Below are positions 44,249 to 53,953 of a stretch of DNA of 64,000 nt, one piece after another; within the stretch, counting starts at the first letter, position 1; each line of letters starts with the position of its first letter. Made by a program: the position numbers and the translations under genes. The notes beneath the pieces were generated by a model. It saw only the letters and a list, made by a program, of their open reading frames with translations. It made no database searches and was not told the origin of the DNA. Origin of the DNA: CAWIHS01 sp963836005 (GTDB lineage Bacteria; Pseudomonadota; Gammaproteobacteria; GRL18); assembly GCA_963836005.1 (NCBI GenBank), contig CAWIHS010000005.1, positions 372,001 to 436,000 on the forward strand, written 5' to 3'.

Positions 44249-45623
44249 TTATTCGATTGGCACAGAGGGAGGCAGCACGACTACCGCGCTCAGGCTGCCG
44301 CCGGGAAATATATCAAAGGTGGTCAGTTCTTTCTCGGCATGGGAGTGCCAGACGAAGAAGTAGCCGCCGAAAGGATTGAGACCGCCCTCGCCCGGGGGCA
44401 GGTCGCCCACATCCCCGAGGAAGGGGCTGCCGCTCCACCAGCCGCCCAGGGCCATCTCACCCACACCTGGGAGGGTGACCGGCAGGACCTTGCCGTGATC
44501 GGCGCAGTATTCATGCTCATAGGTGGAACCAGAGAGTTCATCACCAAAACCGTCATCGTCACCATCTACACAGACATGCCCGTCAGTCGTACCGTAGATA
44601 TCCCAGTTGAGCCCCTTGCCGGTCCACTGCCAGATGGCGTCAATGGACTGCTTGGGCGCGGAGTTGATGGTATTATCCGAGCGCCCCAGGTCGGCGGTCA
44701 CTCCGCCGTCCGAAGACAGCACCCCACCGTCCTGGGCGATAAAGGTCAGGTTTTCGCCGTGGTAGTGGAAGGGGTGGCTGTCATGACCGGCGTTGACGTT
44801 GCGCACCAGTACCCGGTCACCCGGGTGGGCCATGGACAGGGACTGGTAAGGCTGGTTGGGGTAGAGGGGGTTGAAGTCACCCTGAAACAGGTCGGGGAAG
44901 AGCCGGCCGTTGACAAACCAGATACTGGCCCAGCGGTCCGATTGGGTGAAGTGGTTGATGTGACCCCGCTCCACCTGGGCATGGATCTCCGGGTCCACCT
45001 CGGTGAGCAGGTAGAGGAACTCCTGGTCGTACTCGGCCCCCTCTGCGTCGTAGGCGATGCGGTTTGTCTCCGCGTCGAAGCCCTCGGGCCGCACGATCAG
45101 CACGCCCTGCAGCCCCATCTCCGCCTGCAGCCCCGGGTTCGGGCCGTCCAGGCTGTGGTAGACATAGGTACCGGGTTGTTCGGCGGTGAAGCTGTAGGCT
45201 ACTGTCTGGCCGATGGGTGCGGCCTGGGTCACCAGGCCTGCTGTTCCGCCGCTTGCAGTGACTTCATGCCCCGTCACCACTATGGACACCGGCTGGGGTA
45301 TACCGTAGTTGGTCATATTGATGGTCACGCTATCGCCCTGGTCCACGATCAGGGTCGGCGCCGGGTACTGGGGCAGGTACAACCCGTTCTGACTGCCGGT
45401 CATGTCCCCGAAACCCCACATATAGAGGCTGGTGCCCTCGGGCAGGGGGATATTGAAGGGATAGGCATACAGAGCAAACCTGGCGGAAGTCGGCCGAGCC
45501 ATTGGCCTTGTCGATCCCCGCTATGTCATGCACCGCCTGAGCAGCGGACCAGCTCAGCGCGAGCCCCAGGCCCAACGTAAAGGCCCCGAGCAGACGCCCA
45601 GGTCGTTTGGATAAATCTTTCAT
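44249..45623 (-). pseudogene. multicopper oxidase with one frameshift near the N-terminus
   Basis: The gene starts at 45623 (AGGAG nine bases before the ATG) with a signal peptide ending SAAQA. It then needs one base removed in TTCCGCC near 45482-45488 to join GIDKANGSADF to ARFALYAYPFNI; the rest (417 residues from 45502) is open. Copper motifs are GHDSHPFHYHGENLTF and FFVWHSHAEKEL. The usual HCH near the C-terminus reads HSH, so the type-1 copper Cys is absent, and the first-domain motif is YHSLDG rather than YHSH. The frameshift may be real or a sequencing error. The downstream broken oxidase starts 15 bp after its stop. Confidence 0.75.
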
Positions 45624-45651
45624 TGTTTTCATCTCCTAATTTTCTCGGCGT

Positions 45652-46977
45652 CTAGTTCAGGACGATTTCGGTGATCATGCCGCCATCGAGCTCGGTCCAG
45701 CTGCTCATCTGATGCAGCTCGGTGGCATGCAGGAAGTAGGTCCCCGGTGCCACACCCGTGGTATCGATAATAATGTCTTTGGTCTCGCCGCCACCGAAGT
45801 TGAACGAGGCCACCTCCTGGTAGACGTTCTTGCCGTCGATGCCGCGATTGATGCGCGCGCCGGTACCGACGATCTTCATCTTCAGGCCCTGGGCGGTGAT
45901 GGTAAAGAAACGGTCGACACTCACGTTGGAGAGCCGCAGCAGTAACTGCTCACCCGCCTTGGCGGTCACCAGAGACCCCATATCCTGGGCAACATCGCCG
46001 TTGTTGAGGACCTCGCCGGCATTGCCTGTTACCTTGCCGTCGGCATCGTCCACCGGCGGTCCCATCTCCAGGTCACCGAGGACGGTGTCCGGGTAGCCGC
46101 GGCCGTTGATCATCGGGTAGGTGGATTCCAGCGTCGCGAACGGCAGCGGCTGCACGAACAGGCTGGCGTCGTGGAAGTTGACGTCCATGCTCGAGACCTG
46201 TATCGACGCCTCCGCGTCGTAAAGGGTGGTGCCGTCGCCGTCATTGTAGACGTACTTGTCGCCGATCAGAGGATTGTCGGCATTACGGTCAGGATTATAG
46301 TCCGGATTGCTGTGGATGTGGCTACCGAGCGGGGTGGCATCCGGCAGCCGGTTCTGGGCCGGGCGCACATGCAGGTTGGCCAGCATGCCCATCTCCATGT
46401 GCTCGGTGGCCTCCACGTGGCAGTGGTACATGTAGGTGCCCGGCTCGACCACGTTGTAGTAGTAGGTCAGAGTCGCCCCCATATTGATGGAGATGGAGAC
46501 CTCCGGCACGCCGTCGAACACGGTGGCGGCATTGGGAAAGCCGTGCCAGTGCACCGTATGGGGGTCGAACAGATCGGCGCGGATCACCGTGCCGACATTG
46601 CTCAGCGACAGGTAGAACTCGTCGCCCTCGTCCAGCACGATCTGTGACCCGGGCCAGCGGGCGGCGAGGATGCCATCGCCGATAGCGTCTCCCGGCGCGC
46701 TGCCGGTCTTGTCGGCAAAGCCGAAGGTGTACAAGGGATTGCCGTCGGACATATTGACGAAACCGTCGCCGGCGGTCAGGTGCATACACCTGGCATTGGG
46801 ATCATAGTTTTCATCGCCGGGTAAGGCGTCGATGATAGCGTCACCGGCCACCCCCCCGTTGGAACCGTCGTCTCCAGGGCATTGGACATTGACCACCGCG
46901 GTTGCGGCCCCTGAGCCTCCCAGCAACGCCAGCAAAACGGCAGCCGGAAGGACGCGTTTTTTATATAATCTGTTCAT
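45652..46977 (-). CDS. secreted multicopper oxidase
   Basis: A 441-residue exported cupredoxin-repeat oxidase, intact. The signal peptide ends near AATAVVN. The copper motif HTVHWHGFPNAA is followed by GTYMYHCHVEATEHMEMGM, which supplies the type-1 Cys, His and Met in an HCH pattern within the first half. The C-terminal half has GTYFLHATELHQM. Such enzymes oxidise metals, organics or Cu(I) and reduce oxygen to water. The start at 46977 has GAGGAG upstream. It lies 19 bp upstream of the frameshifted oxidase and 128 bp after the giant beta-helix gene, all on the same strand. Confidence 0.85.
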   Translation of the reverse strand: MNRLYKKRVLPAAVLLALLGGSGAATAVVNVQCPGDDGSNGGVAGDAIIDALPGDENYDPNARCMHLTAGDGFVNMSDGNPLYTFGFADKTGSAPGDAIGDGILAARWPGSQIVLDEGDEFYLSLSNVGTVIRADLFDPHTVHWHGFPNAATVFDGVPEVSISINMGATLTYYYNVVEPGTYMYHCHVEATEHMEMGMLANLHVRPAQNRLPDATPLGSHIHSNPDYNPDRNADNPLIGDKYVYNDGDGTTLYDAEASIQVSSMDVNFHDASLFVQPLPFATLESTYPMINGRGYPDTVLGDLEMGPPVDDADGKVTGNAGEVLNNGDVAQDMGSLVTAKAGEQLLLRLSNVSVDRFFTITAQGLKMKIVGTGARINRGIDGKNVYQEVASFNFGGGETKDIIIDTTGVAPGTYFLHATELHQMSSWTELDGGMITEIVLN

Positions 46978-47105
46978 CGAAATCTCTCTCCTCATTGAAG
47001 TAACCGATACCATCCGGCCACCGGATTGATCCGGTGACCCCGTCCCCCGCCTCGGCGGCAGGGGGACGGTGGCGGCAGTCGCTCCTGTTCTGTTAGTATG
47101 CGTTG

Positions 47106-50100
47106 TTATTGCAGTTCATCGGCACCGATGTCGGATACACCATCTGCTGCCGGCCGCGGCTGGTTGTCGATGTCCACGCTCAACCGCCCCGTCGCCGGCG
47201 TCGTGCCGCCGGTGTTGATGGCTGCAGAAGGCACCGCGATGTGGTAGTCCAGCAGCGGCCCCTCGTCATTGCCGACGTTCTCATCCGGCTCGATCAGCGA
47301 CAACGGACCATAGGTCACCTGAATGAAGTTGCCGCCTTCGTCGAAGGCCCCCGCAGTCTGCAGGGTGGTGAACTCCGCGATACTGAGGTTGTCACGACCG
47401 CCGTTGAAGTACGGATTGACAAAGCCCGGATCACCCGAGACGTTGTTGGCGGGGTAACCCGTCGTATCGGTCAGCAGCGAGAACAGCGGCCTGAGAGAAT
47501 TAGCAGTGACCACCAGCCCGTCCAATACTGCCAGGTCGTCGGTGTAGTCGTTCAGCAGCTGGGCCGCCGGGTCACAATCGTTCGGGAAGCAGCTCGCCGG
47601 GAACAGGCCGGTCTCGATGAAGTTCAGCGTGGCCGGGTCATCATAGTTCAGCCAGAAGAACGAGCGGTTCTGGTAGATGATATCGTCGCGCAGCACCGGA
47701 TCGGAGAAGGTCAGCCAGTCCGTTTGAATGTTCGCTGTGACGTCAGTCATGAGTTGTGCCATCTCCGGGCTGTGCAGCCGCGACACGATACCCGCGGGTT
47801 GAGGCGTGGTCAGCGTTTTGCCCACTGCATTGGCGGGATCGGTCAGGTCGAACGCCAGCGCCGTAGTGGCCGTGGAGTCGTTGTTGGCCACCGTGTTGTT
47901 GCGGATAACCACCCGCAGGGAGTCCTCGACGGAGATACCACCGCCGGCCAGGCCCGCGGAGTTGTTGTTAATCATATTGTTGGAGACCAACACGTAGTAC
48001 CAGGGATCGATCGCATCCAGGCTGCTGGCGATATCCACGCCGTTGGCCTGATGGATGCGGATACCGCCGCCGTCGCCCGCACCGGCGAGGTTGCCGCGGA
48101 TGAGGTTGGCGTCGATGGTGACGGTGCCCGAGCCGGGGCTCAGCAAAAGCCCGGAGACAGGCTCTGGCGTCAGGCCAGGCTTGCCGCCGATGAAGATGCC
48201 GCCGCCGTCAACCGGGTTGGCCTGGGCGAAAGACTCGTTGAAGTTAATGATGTTATCTTCTATTTGTCCCCCGTGAGACCGACCCAGGTGGCCGATGCCG
48301 GCACCGTCGCCCTGGCTGTAGTTGCCGCAGACCCAGTTCTGCTTGACCCGGTACTGATCTGCACCCGTGTGCAGGGAGATACCGGCACCCGCGCCGCCGA
48401 AGGTATTGCCGTTCTGGGCGATGTGGTTGTGGTGGATACGGATCCGATCATTCACCGCGTCGGTGTGGTTCAGTCCGCCAATCTCATTGATGAGAGTCGG
48501 ATGGCCGACCCGGATGCCGCCGCCGTAGAAGCCGGCGTTGGTGGTGAGGCGGTTGTTGCTGATATTGAGGAACTGATTATAGCCGTTGGCCACAATAGCA
48601 CCGCCCTGGCTGGCGCCGATGATGGTGAAGCCGTCGATACGCGCACCGCGGTTCTCCGGACGGCCGAAGCGGTTAAGCCCGACTCGCTTGCCGGCGACGA
48701 AAATACCCGCACCCTCCTCGGTAGCGAAATTCGCCGCACCCAGTGCCGGGAAGCCTATTGCGCCCAGCTCCTGGCCCGGCAGCAGATCGATGTCGCCGTT
48801 ACTTACCAGCAAGTCGACCTTGGTACGCCAGGCCTGGACCTTCTCGGTCGGCACCTGGCGGGCGTTGAGGGTCACGGCCCCCGCGCCCCAGCCCTGGAGT
48901 TTGACCGGCTTGTACATGATGGGCAGCTCGTCGTAAACGCCGGGCGCCACCAGGATCAGGTCGCCGGCGTCAGCGAACTCGATGGCGTCCTGGATGGTGG
49001 GGAAGCCGCCGTTACCGACAGCGAGCACATTGTAGAGCTCATCCATACCGTAAGGCGCGCCGTCGCTGTTGGGACGGACTCCATACTCCGTGCCGCCGAC
49101 ATTGACGCCAACCGTCAGGGTCACACCGATAGGAGACTCGACCGGTGCCGGCACACCGCCCTCGCGGGTCACGATGACCTGGTAGTCACCCGGCGCCTGG
49201 CCGGGATCCACCTGGGCATCGATACGTGTTCCACTCCAGTTGATGATATTGAGGTCGGCAACTTCGTTGCCATCGGCGTCCTCCAGATGCACCGTGCCCG
49301 GGCTACCACCGAAGTTGTAGTTGCGGGTGATAAAGCGCTCCGACTGGGTAACGCCATCCCACTCGGGATTGGGCACCTGTACCGCACCGCCCATGGACAG
49401 GATACGGATCTGCTGGGGATTGGCCACAGTGCCGCCGGCAGCGACGAAGGGACCACCGCCGCCGCTGTTGTTGCGCCGTTGCACCCGCTGAATCATGGGT
49501 GTCCGATCAGAGCGCTCGCAGTCCACCGGGAAGCCGATGGGATTGGCGAAGGCCGCGATGGAGACCACCGGGGTGTCCAGGTAGGTGATGGTGCCCGGCA
49601 TGTACTGGAAGGTATAGCAGAACTGACTGAACTGCGGGTTGAAGAACGGATCGACGATAAACTCCGGCGCATCCCCCCCTGGCACAAAAGCCGGATTCGG
49701 GATCGGGCCCGCATCGTTCATACAGGAGATGATCATATTCGGCGACATGCCCGAGGGCTGCGGCAGGTTGGCCGTATAGGTGGACGGCAGCAGGGCGTTG
49801 AACTTGCCGTACTGGTCCGCATAGATGCGGGTCACCTCGGCACCGTTCCAGTCGTAGAAGCCGACCGGGGTAAAGGGCGGTGCATACTTCTCGCCGAAGG
49901 CCGGGGAGTTCGGGTTGAATTCGTTGGCCAGGTCGTTCAGCGCCACGCCGGCGACATTGCCCGCAATGGGCACGTCGGTCATGACCATGAAGTCGACGGC
50001 GGCGTTCTGCGCGCCGGACAGCTGCAGCTGCTTGCGGTCGCAGAGGGGACGTGTCTCGCCGGCAAAGGGCGCGGCGGCGTCGGCGGCGTTGATGCCATCG

Positions 50101-52904
50101 ATTAACTGCGCCGAGTCGCCGCTGCCGTCCTTGGTGGTCATGGCCAGGTATGGCGGCACCACATGGTTATCACCCACGCAGACGGCGGGGAAGGCCTCTG
50201 GCGCGGGGACGTACTCGTCGCCGAAGTCCACGTTCTTGTGGTGTTCCTGCAGCAGCTTGTAGCCGGGGGGCGTGGCCGCCTCAACGATGTACTGACCGGG
50301 GATCATCCAGGCGTCCGGGAGGATCTGGATGCCGGCGTCGGTGCTACCGAGCAGGTTGACCCTGTTCAAATAGAAGGCTTCAAGCTTGTTGACGATATCA
50401 TAGAACTCAGCGCTTGTACCCTTGCGTCCGGCCACATCCAGGGCGTCCATGTTGTAGTCAGCGAAGGCCCAGCCGCCGTCGAATACGCCGGGGCGGACCT
50501 GATTGTAACTGCGCATGCCGTCGAAGCAGCGGTCGTCGTCGATCGGCGGCTCGATGGTGCTGGCAGGGGTGTTGTTGACCCCCTGGCAGCCGGTGGGCTG
50601 GCTGTCGTCCCAGCTGTCGGTCCAGGTCACATTAAGGGCATCGCCGTAGTCAAATACGGTGTTGCCGTTGTGGTCGACGTCCTCGTCACCAACATTGCAC
50701 TCGTTGCCGGGGATGGCGGGGTCATTGACGCAGTTGGGATCGCCCCAGCCCAGGGGGTAGTTGTCCACATCGGCCAGGTCGATGGTTCCGTTCATATTGA
50801 CGTCGTCAATGACGAGGTCGTCGGGATCGAGGTCGAAGTTGCCGTTCCAGTCGATGTCGCAGTCGCTGTTGGGGAAGTCACCCTGCGGGAAGCAGTCGAT
50901 ATCGCCGTCGGCATAGAGGGCGACCTGCACGCGCGGCACGCCGGGCTCCCAGGTCTCGGCCGCGGCCAGCTCGGGGTCGTCCTCGGCGCGGGTGGTAGCG
51001 TAGAGCACCATGCCGGAGATACCGCCATTCTCACCGACGAACTGCGGTAGTACGGGCGGATTCGGCGGGTTGAAGACCGGGTCGGTGAAGTTCACATAGG
51101 GCACCATGCCGAACTGCAGCACGTTGGTCTGGCCCAGAAAGCCCTGGAAGGCCTGGGTCAGAACCGGGCCTCTATCAGTTCGGGAAAGGCCGTCCGTCGT
51201 GCATGATTCCGCGGTCGGGTCTGAGTCGCAATCCGGCAACGCCGTCACTCCATCAGGCTGGAATTGCGCCTGGGGCGTCAGCTCGCCAAAGCCGGGAAAG
51301 AGGTCATTTGTCTTGTCTACAGGACCGCCCGCGTCCACCACGAAGGTGGCGCCGGTGATCTTGTTGCGGGTGAAGCCCACCTCGGCCACCAGCCAGTGGA
51401 AGAAGGGGAAGACCTCGTCAAAGGGCGCGAGGCCCTCACCGTCGGTGGCAAAGCCCTGATAGATGGTGCCGTCACGCCAGCGCACCTGAATGGGCCCTAG
51501 GTCGGATCCGGCACCGGTCTCGGTATCGTCCCAGAAGCCGTTGTGGTTGGTGTCGGTGAAGATGGCGGTGTTGAGGCGGTGGAACCAGTTGAAGACGCCG
51601 ACCTCGGTGCCCAGGTCGCAGGAGCCGTTGCCGTTACAGGTCCCCCCCCCTGCGTCCACAGTGATGGGCAGGGTCGCGATCACGGCGTCCAGGTTGGTGT
51701 CGAAGATGGTAATGGTGTAGCTGCCCGCAGGCACACCGCCGATGCTGAAGTCGCTGTCAGGACCGCAGGGGGCGGCGAAAACGGTCTCCCCGGAGGGTTG
51801 CAGGTTCAGGGCCGTCCAGCATTGGGGCAAGGCCCGGCCGCTGAAGAAGTCGAAGACCGGCGGGCGGGACATATGGATGTCGGTGACGGCGCCGGTGATG
51901 GTCGCGCCGCCGCCGGTAACGGTAATTGGGTTGATTTCCTGGGTGAAGCCCATAAAGACGTGGGGGCCCGGGAAGCCGAACTCGACAAAGAAGGGCGGCT
52001 CATTGGCCTTGACCCAGGCGTCGATGACCTTGGTGCCTTCGATGGTGGAGGTCTGCGTCCAACCCGCGGGCGCGGTCACGATAATGCCGTATTTGCCCGG
52101 GGCCAGATTCTTGATCAGCAGGGTGCCGGTTACGGGATCCGGCTGCAGGGTACCGTCGCCCAGGGTGGCGATGCAGTCCGCGGTGTAGGGGTCGCAGTTG
52201 GGCACGTAGCTGGTGCCGAGCGGATCGCCGAAGGCGTTCGAAATCACCGGGCCGCCGTTCTGGCCGTAGCGGCCGGCGGGCTCCTCGAGGATGATACTGA
52301 ACTGACTCCAGTCAACTTCACTCGCGGCCGGGTCTTCCAGCGGCAGGTCCGGCGCGCCGTTCAGGGGCCAGTTATCCTGGAACAGGAACAGCGCGATCTG
52401 CGCGGTGGGGATCGGACTGGTCTGCACCGTCACCGTCACGTTATCGAGGGTCTGGTTCGGGTCCTGTCCATTCGGCAGCACACTGACCGACTGGCCGCCG
52501 ATGCTGTGGCCCGAGTAGGGCAGCACCGAGACATAGTAACGGCCCGGCGGCACAGACGTGATGTTCACGCTCGAGCCTTCGGTGTTGCCGCTGAGGCCGC
52601 TGGCATCGCTCTGCGCCTTCGCCACGGGGGCGTTACTGGCATGGAAGCTCAGCGACAGGATGTCATCCGCATCGGTGGCGGGATTGTTCGGATCCACCGC
52701 GAAGGTGGTGTCCTCCTGCAGGATGTAGCGGAAGCCGCTGACCGGGTTGCCGGCTCCATCCTTCACATCCAACACAAATTGCGCTGCCTGGACGCCCGTG
52801 AGCGCGAGCAGACTGAGCATTAATATGGCAAATCTGGCGATCAGCGCCATGGATAGTGTTCTGTTTCTATTTCCATATACCGCATTAATAAATTGTTTAT
52901 TCAT
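47106..52904 (-). CDS. giant secreted beta-helix protein (1932 residues)
   Basis: The signal peptide ends near VQAAQ. Residues about 45-450 contain SdrD-B/carboxypeptidase-regulatory-like beta domains (PPGRYYVSVLPYSGHS; LAPGKYGIIVTAPAGW). A calcium-loop-rich stretch lies at about 675-760 (DIDWNGNFDLDPDDLVIDD; NMNGTIDLADVDNYP). An IPT/TIG-like domain is at about 1160-1290. A right-handed parallel beta-helix begins at about 1298 (IQDAIEFADAGDLILVAPGV), with Asn-rich coils such as IRNNTVANNDS. The C-terminus DNQPRPAADGVSDIGADELQ is typical of such proteins. It is the first gene of the copper oxidase block and may be the surface scaffold for the oxidases. No enzyme site was recognised. Confidence 0.85.
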   Translation of the reverse strand: MNKQFINAVYGNRNRTLSMALIARFAILMLSLLALTGVQAAQFVLDVKDGAGNPVSGFRYILQEDTTFAVDPNNPATDADDILSLSFHASNAPVAKAQSDASGLSGNTEGSSVNITSVPPGRYYVSVLPYSGHSIGGQSVSVLPNGQDPNQTLDNVTVTVQTSPIPTAQIALFLFQDNWPLNGAPDLPLEDPAASEVDWSQFSIILEEPAGRYGQNGGPVISNAFGDPLGTSYVPNCDPYTADCIATLGDGTLQPDPVTGTLLIKNLAPGKYGIIVTAPAGWTQTSTIEGTKVIDAWVKANEPPFFVEFGFPGPHVFMGFTQEINPITVTGGGATITGAVTDIHMSRPPVFDFFSGRALPQCWTALNLQPSGETVFAAPCGPDSDFSIGGVPAGSYTITIFDTNLDAVIATLPITVDAGGGTCNGNGSCDLGTEVGVFNWFHRLNTAIFTDTNHNGFWDDTETGAGSDLGPIQVRWRDGTIYQGFATDGEGLAPFDEVFPFFHWLVAEVGFTRNKITGATFVVDAGGPVDKTNDLFPGFGELTPQAQFQPDGVTALPDCDSDPTAESCTTDGLSRTDRGPVLTQAFQGFLGQTNVLQFGMVPYVNFTDPVFNPPNPPVLPQFVGENGGISGMVLYATTRAEDDPELAAAETWEPGVPRVQVALYADGDIDCFPQGDFPNSDCDIDWNGNFDLDPDDLVIDDVNMNGTIDLADVDNYPLGWGDPNCVNDPAIPGNECNVGDEDVDHNGNTVFDYGDALNVTWTDSWDDSQPTGCQGVNNTPASTIEPPIDDDRCFDGMRSYNQVRPGVFDGGWAFADYNMDALDVAGRKGTSAEFYDIVNKLEAFYLNRVNLLGSTDAGIQILPDAWMIPGQYIVEAATPPGYKLLQEHHKNVDFGDEYVPAPEAFPAVCVGDNHVVPPYLAMTTKDGSGDSAQLIDGINAADAAAPFAGETRPLCDRKQLQLSGAQNAAVDFMVMTDVPIAGNVAGVALNDLANEFNPNSPAFGEKYAPPFTPVGFYDWNGAEVTRIYADQYGKFNALLPSTYTANLPQPSGMSPNMIISCMNDAGPIPNPAFVPGGDAPEFIVDPFFNPQFSQFCYTFQYMPGTITYLDTPVVSIAAFANPIGFPVDCERSDRTPMIQRVQRRNNSGGGGPFVAAGGTVANPQQIRILSMGGAVQVPNPEWDGVTQSERFITRNYNFGGSPGTVHLEDADGNEVADLNIINWSGTRIDAQVDPGQAPGDYQVIVTREGGVPAPVESPIGVTLTVGVNVGGTEYGVRPNSDGAPYGMDELYNVLAVGNGGFPTIQDAIEFADAGDLILVAPGVYDELPIMYKPVKLQGWGAGAVTLNARQVPTEKVQAWRTKVDLLVSNGDIDLLPGQELGAIGFPALGAANFATEEGAGIFVAGKRVGLNRFGRPENRGARIDGFTIIGASQGGAIVANGYNQFLNISNNRLTTNAGFYGGGIRVGHPTLINEIGGLNHTDAVNDRIRIHHNHIAQNGNTFGGAGAGISLHTGADQYRVKQNWVCGNYSQGDGAGIGHLGRSHGGQIEDNIINFNESFAQANPVDGGGIFIGGKPGLTPEPVSGLLLSPGSGTVTIDANLIRGNLAGAGDGGGIRIHQANGVDIASSLDAIDPWYYVLVSNNMINNNSAGLAGGGISVEDSLRVVIRNNTVANNDSTATTALAFDLTDPANAVGKTLTTPQPAGIVSRLHSPEMAQLMTDVTANIQTDWLTFSDPVLRDDIIYQNRSFFWLNYDDPATLNFIETGLFPASCFPNDCDPAAQLLNDYTDDLAVLDGLVVTANSLRPLFSLLTDTTGYPANNVSGDPGFVNPYFNGGRDNLSIAEFTTLQTAGAFDEGGNFIQVTYGPLSLIEPDENVGNDEGPLLDYHIAVPSAAINTGGTTPATGRLSVDIDNQPRPAADGVSDIGADELQ

Positions 52905-53130
52905 CTTTTATTCCCCATCCTTCTATTTATTGCACTCATCTTATTACACTCATCAGTTTTATCAGCAACCCGAGCTAAACAGTTGTTAACTCTCAATATC
53001 AATCGCAATTGGTGTTTTATCTGAAAGACCAGTGATTAATTTCAAACTGGTAGTTTTTGGCAGATTACGAAAAAGGATAACTCAGAAAGGGAAAAAAAGG
53101 AGGTAGGCATAGACCTTCTTTTAGAGATAT

Positions 53131-53185
53131 AAACACTGTAGATTTACTACAGTGTTTTACCTATATACTGTAGTTTAACTACAGT
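53131..53185. promoter_or_regulatory. two tandem perfect palindromes (ACTGTAG boxes)
   Basis: The first has 11-bp arms AAACACTGTAG/CTACAGTGTTT with loop ATTTA (53131-53157). The second has 9-bp arms ACTGTAGTT/AACTACAGT around one T (53167-53185). They are joined by TTACCTATAT, and a third half-site GCTGTAAG follows at 53200. The site lies about 230-275 bases upstream of the giant gene's start and about 125 bases past the receiver gene's stop. Either paired terminators or a repressor operator; the regular spacing of 31-33 bases favours an operator. Confidence 0.5.
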
Positions 53186-53233
53186 GTTTTACCTATATGC
53201 TGTAAGCCCAGACCGACATAGGCCTGGTATAAG

Positions 53234-53292
53234 TAACTTCTCAATAAGTTCATGCAGTTTAAGTTCCTTGCTGCTGACAGGGGAGAGGCCTT
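53234..53292. repeat. MITE family A, truncated copy
   Basis: Starts TAACTTCTCAATAAGTTC but then continues as the inner side of the opposite arm (GCAGTTTAAGTTCC, then CTGACAGGGGAGAGG), so it looks like one end of an element after an internal rearrangement. It lies at the right border of the G+C-rich block. Confidence 0.6.
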
Positions 53293-53309
53293 AAAACATA
53301 AATGGTCAA

Positions 53310-53831
53310 TCAGACGCTTACAGGCAGAGGCATTTTTGAACTTATGGTGCCTTCTACGCGAGCCAGAATATCATCCATACAGGAGAGTGATTCTTTGGCG
53401 ATAAAACAATCGGCACCATTGCGAAAAGCCGCCTGGCGGTATTCCGGGATATCGTAGCTGGACAGGATCACGATCACTATATCATGAAATTTGTTTTTTA
53501 TAGCTCTGGTTAATTTAATGCCGTTGTCGCCCGGCAGCCGGATATCCATAAAAATGATATCCGGGGTCAAGGTATTAATTTTATGCAGTGCTATTTCACC
53601 ATTTTCAGCTTCATCAACCTGGATAAAAGGAAAATAGTCACACAGTGCCTCATTCAGGGTCCTGCGATAGGTGATGCTGTTTTCAACCAGAAGAGTATGG
53701 AACTTTTTGTTTTCTAATTCTAGGTTCATCTTCTTTAACCAACTGTTGTTTAATGGCATTATGCAGATGTTTAATGGCATTATGCAGATGTTTAATGGCA
53801 TCATGCCGATTAGAGCATTAAAAATTGGCAA
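53310..53831 (-). CDS. receiver-domain response regulator without output domain
   Basis: Up to 173 residues, most of it a CheY-like receiver. The phospho-acceptor is the Asp in IIFMDIRLPGDNG (residue 96 of the long form), with LLVEN as the acidic pocket and AKES carrying the conserved Lys. No DNA-binding domain follows. The start is uncertain: ATG at 53729 begins just before the receiver, while ATG at 53831 adds 34 residues containing a threefold MPLNICI-like repeat encoded by 21-bp DNA repeats. A NarL/NarX-type pair is encoded nearby. Confidence 0.78.
   Translation of the reverse strand: MPIFNALIGMMPLNICIMPLNICIMPLNNSWLKKMNLELENKKFHTLLVENSITYRRTLNEALCDYFPFIQVDEAENGEIALHKINTLTPDIIFMDIRLPGDNGIKLTRAIKNKFHDIVIVILSSYDIPEYRQAAFRNGADCFIAKESLSCMDDILARVEGTISSKMPLPVSV
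53748..53812. repeat. three tandem 21-bp repeats
   Basis: The unit TGTTTAATGGCATTATGCAG is repeated with a 21-base period; the third copy has small changes. It overlaps the possible N-terminal extension of the receiver gene. A multiple of three keeps the frame, so copy number changes would not break it. Confidence 0.75.
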
Positions 53832-53953
53832 ACTCTATTAGGTATTAACCCTATATTGATGTGATAAAAGCTGTATTTTTAATCTACAGTCACTAAATTA
53901 AACTATATATACATCCTCTCATGGCAGATCTTTTGAAGATTCTGCATATTATG

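Noticed and set aside
47103..50105. A 1000-codon open frame on the plus strand
   Set aside because: It lies antisense to the giant beta-helix gene in G+C-rich DNA, where complementary frames often stay open. The product is rich in Val, Gly, Arg and Asp, with no signal peptide, domain or ribosome-binding site. The same applies to 39102-41249, 44339-45580, 50163-51050 and 51543-52823.
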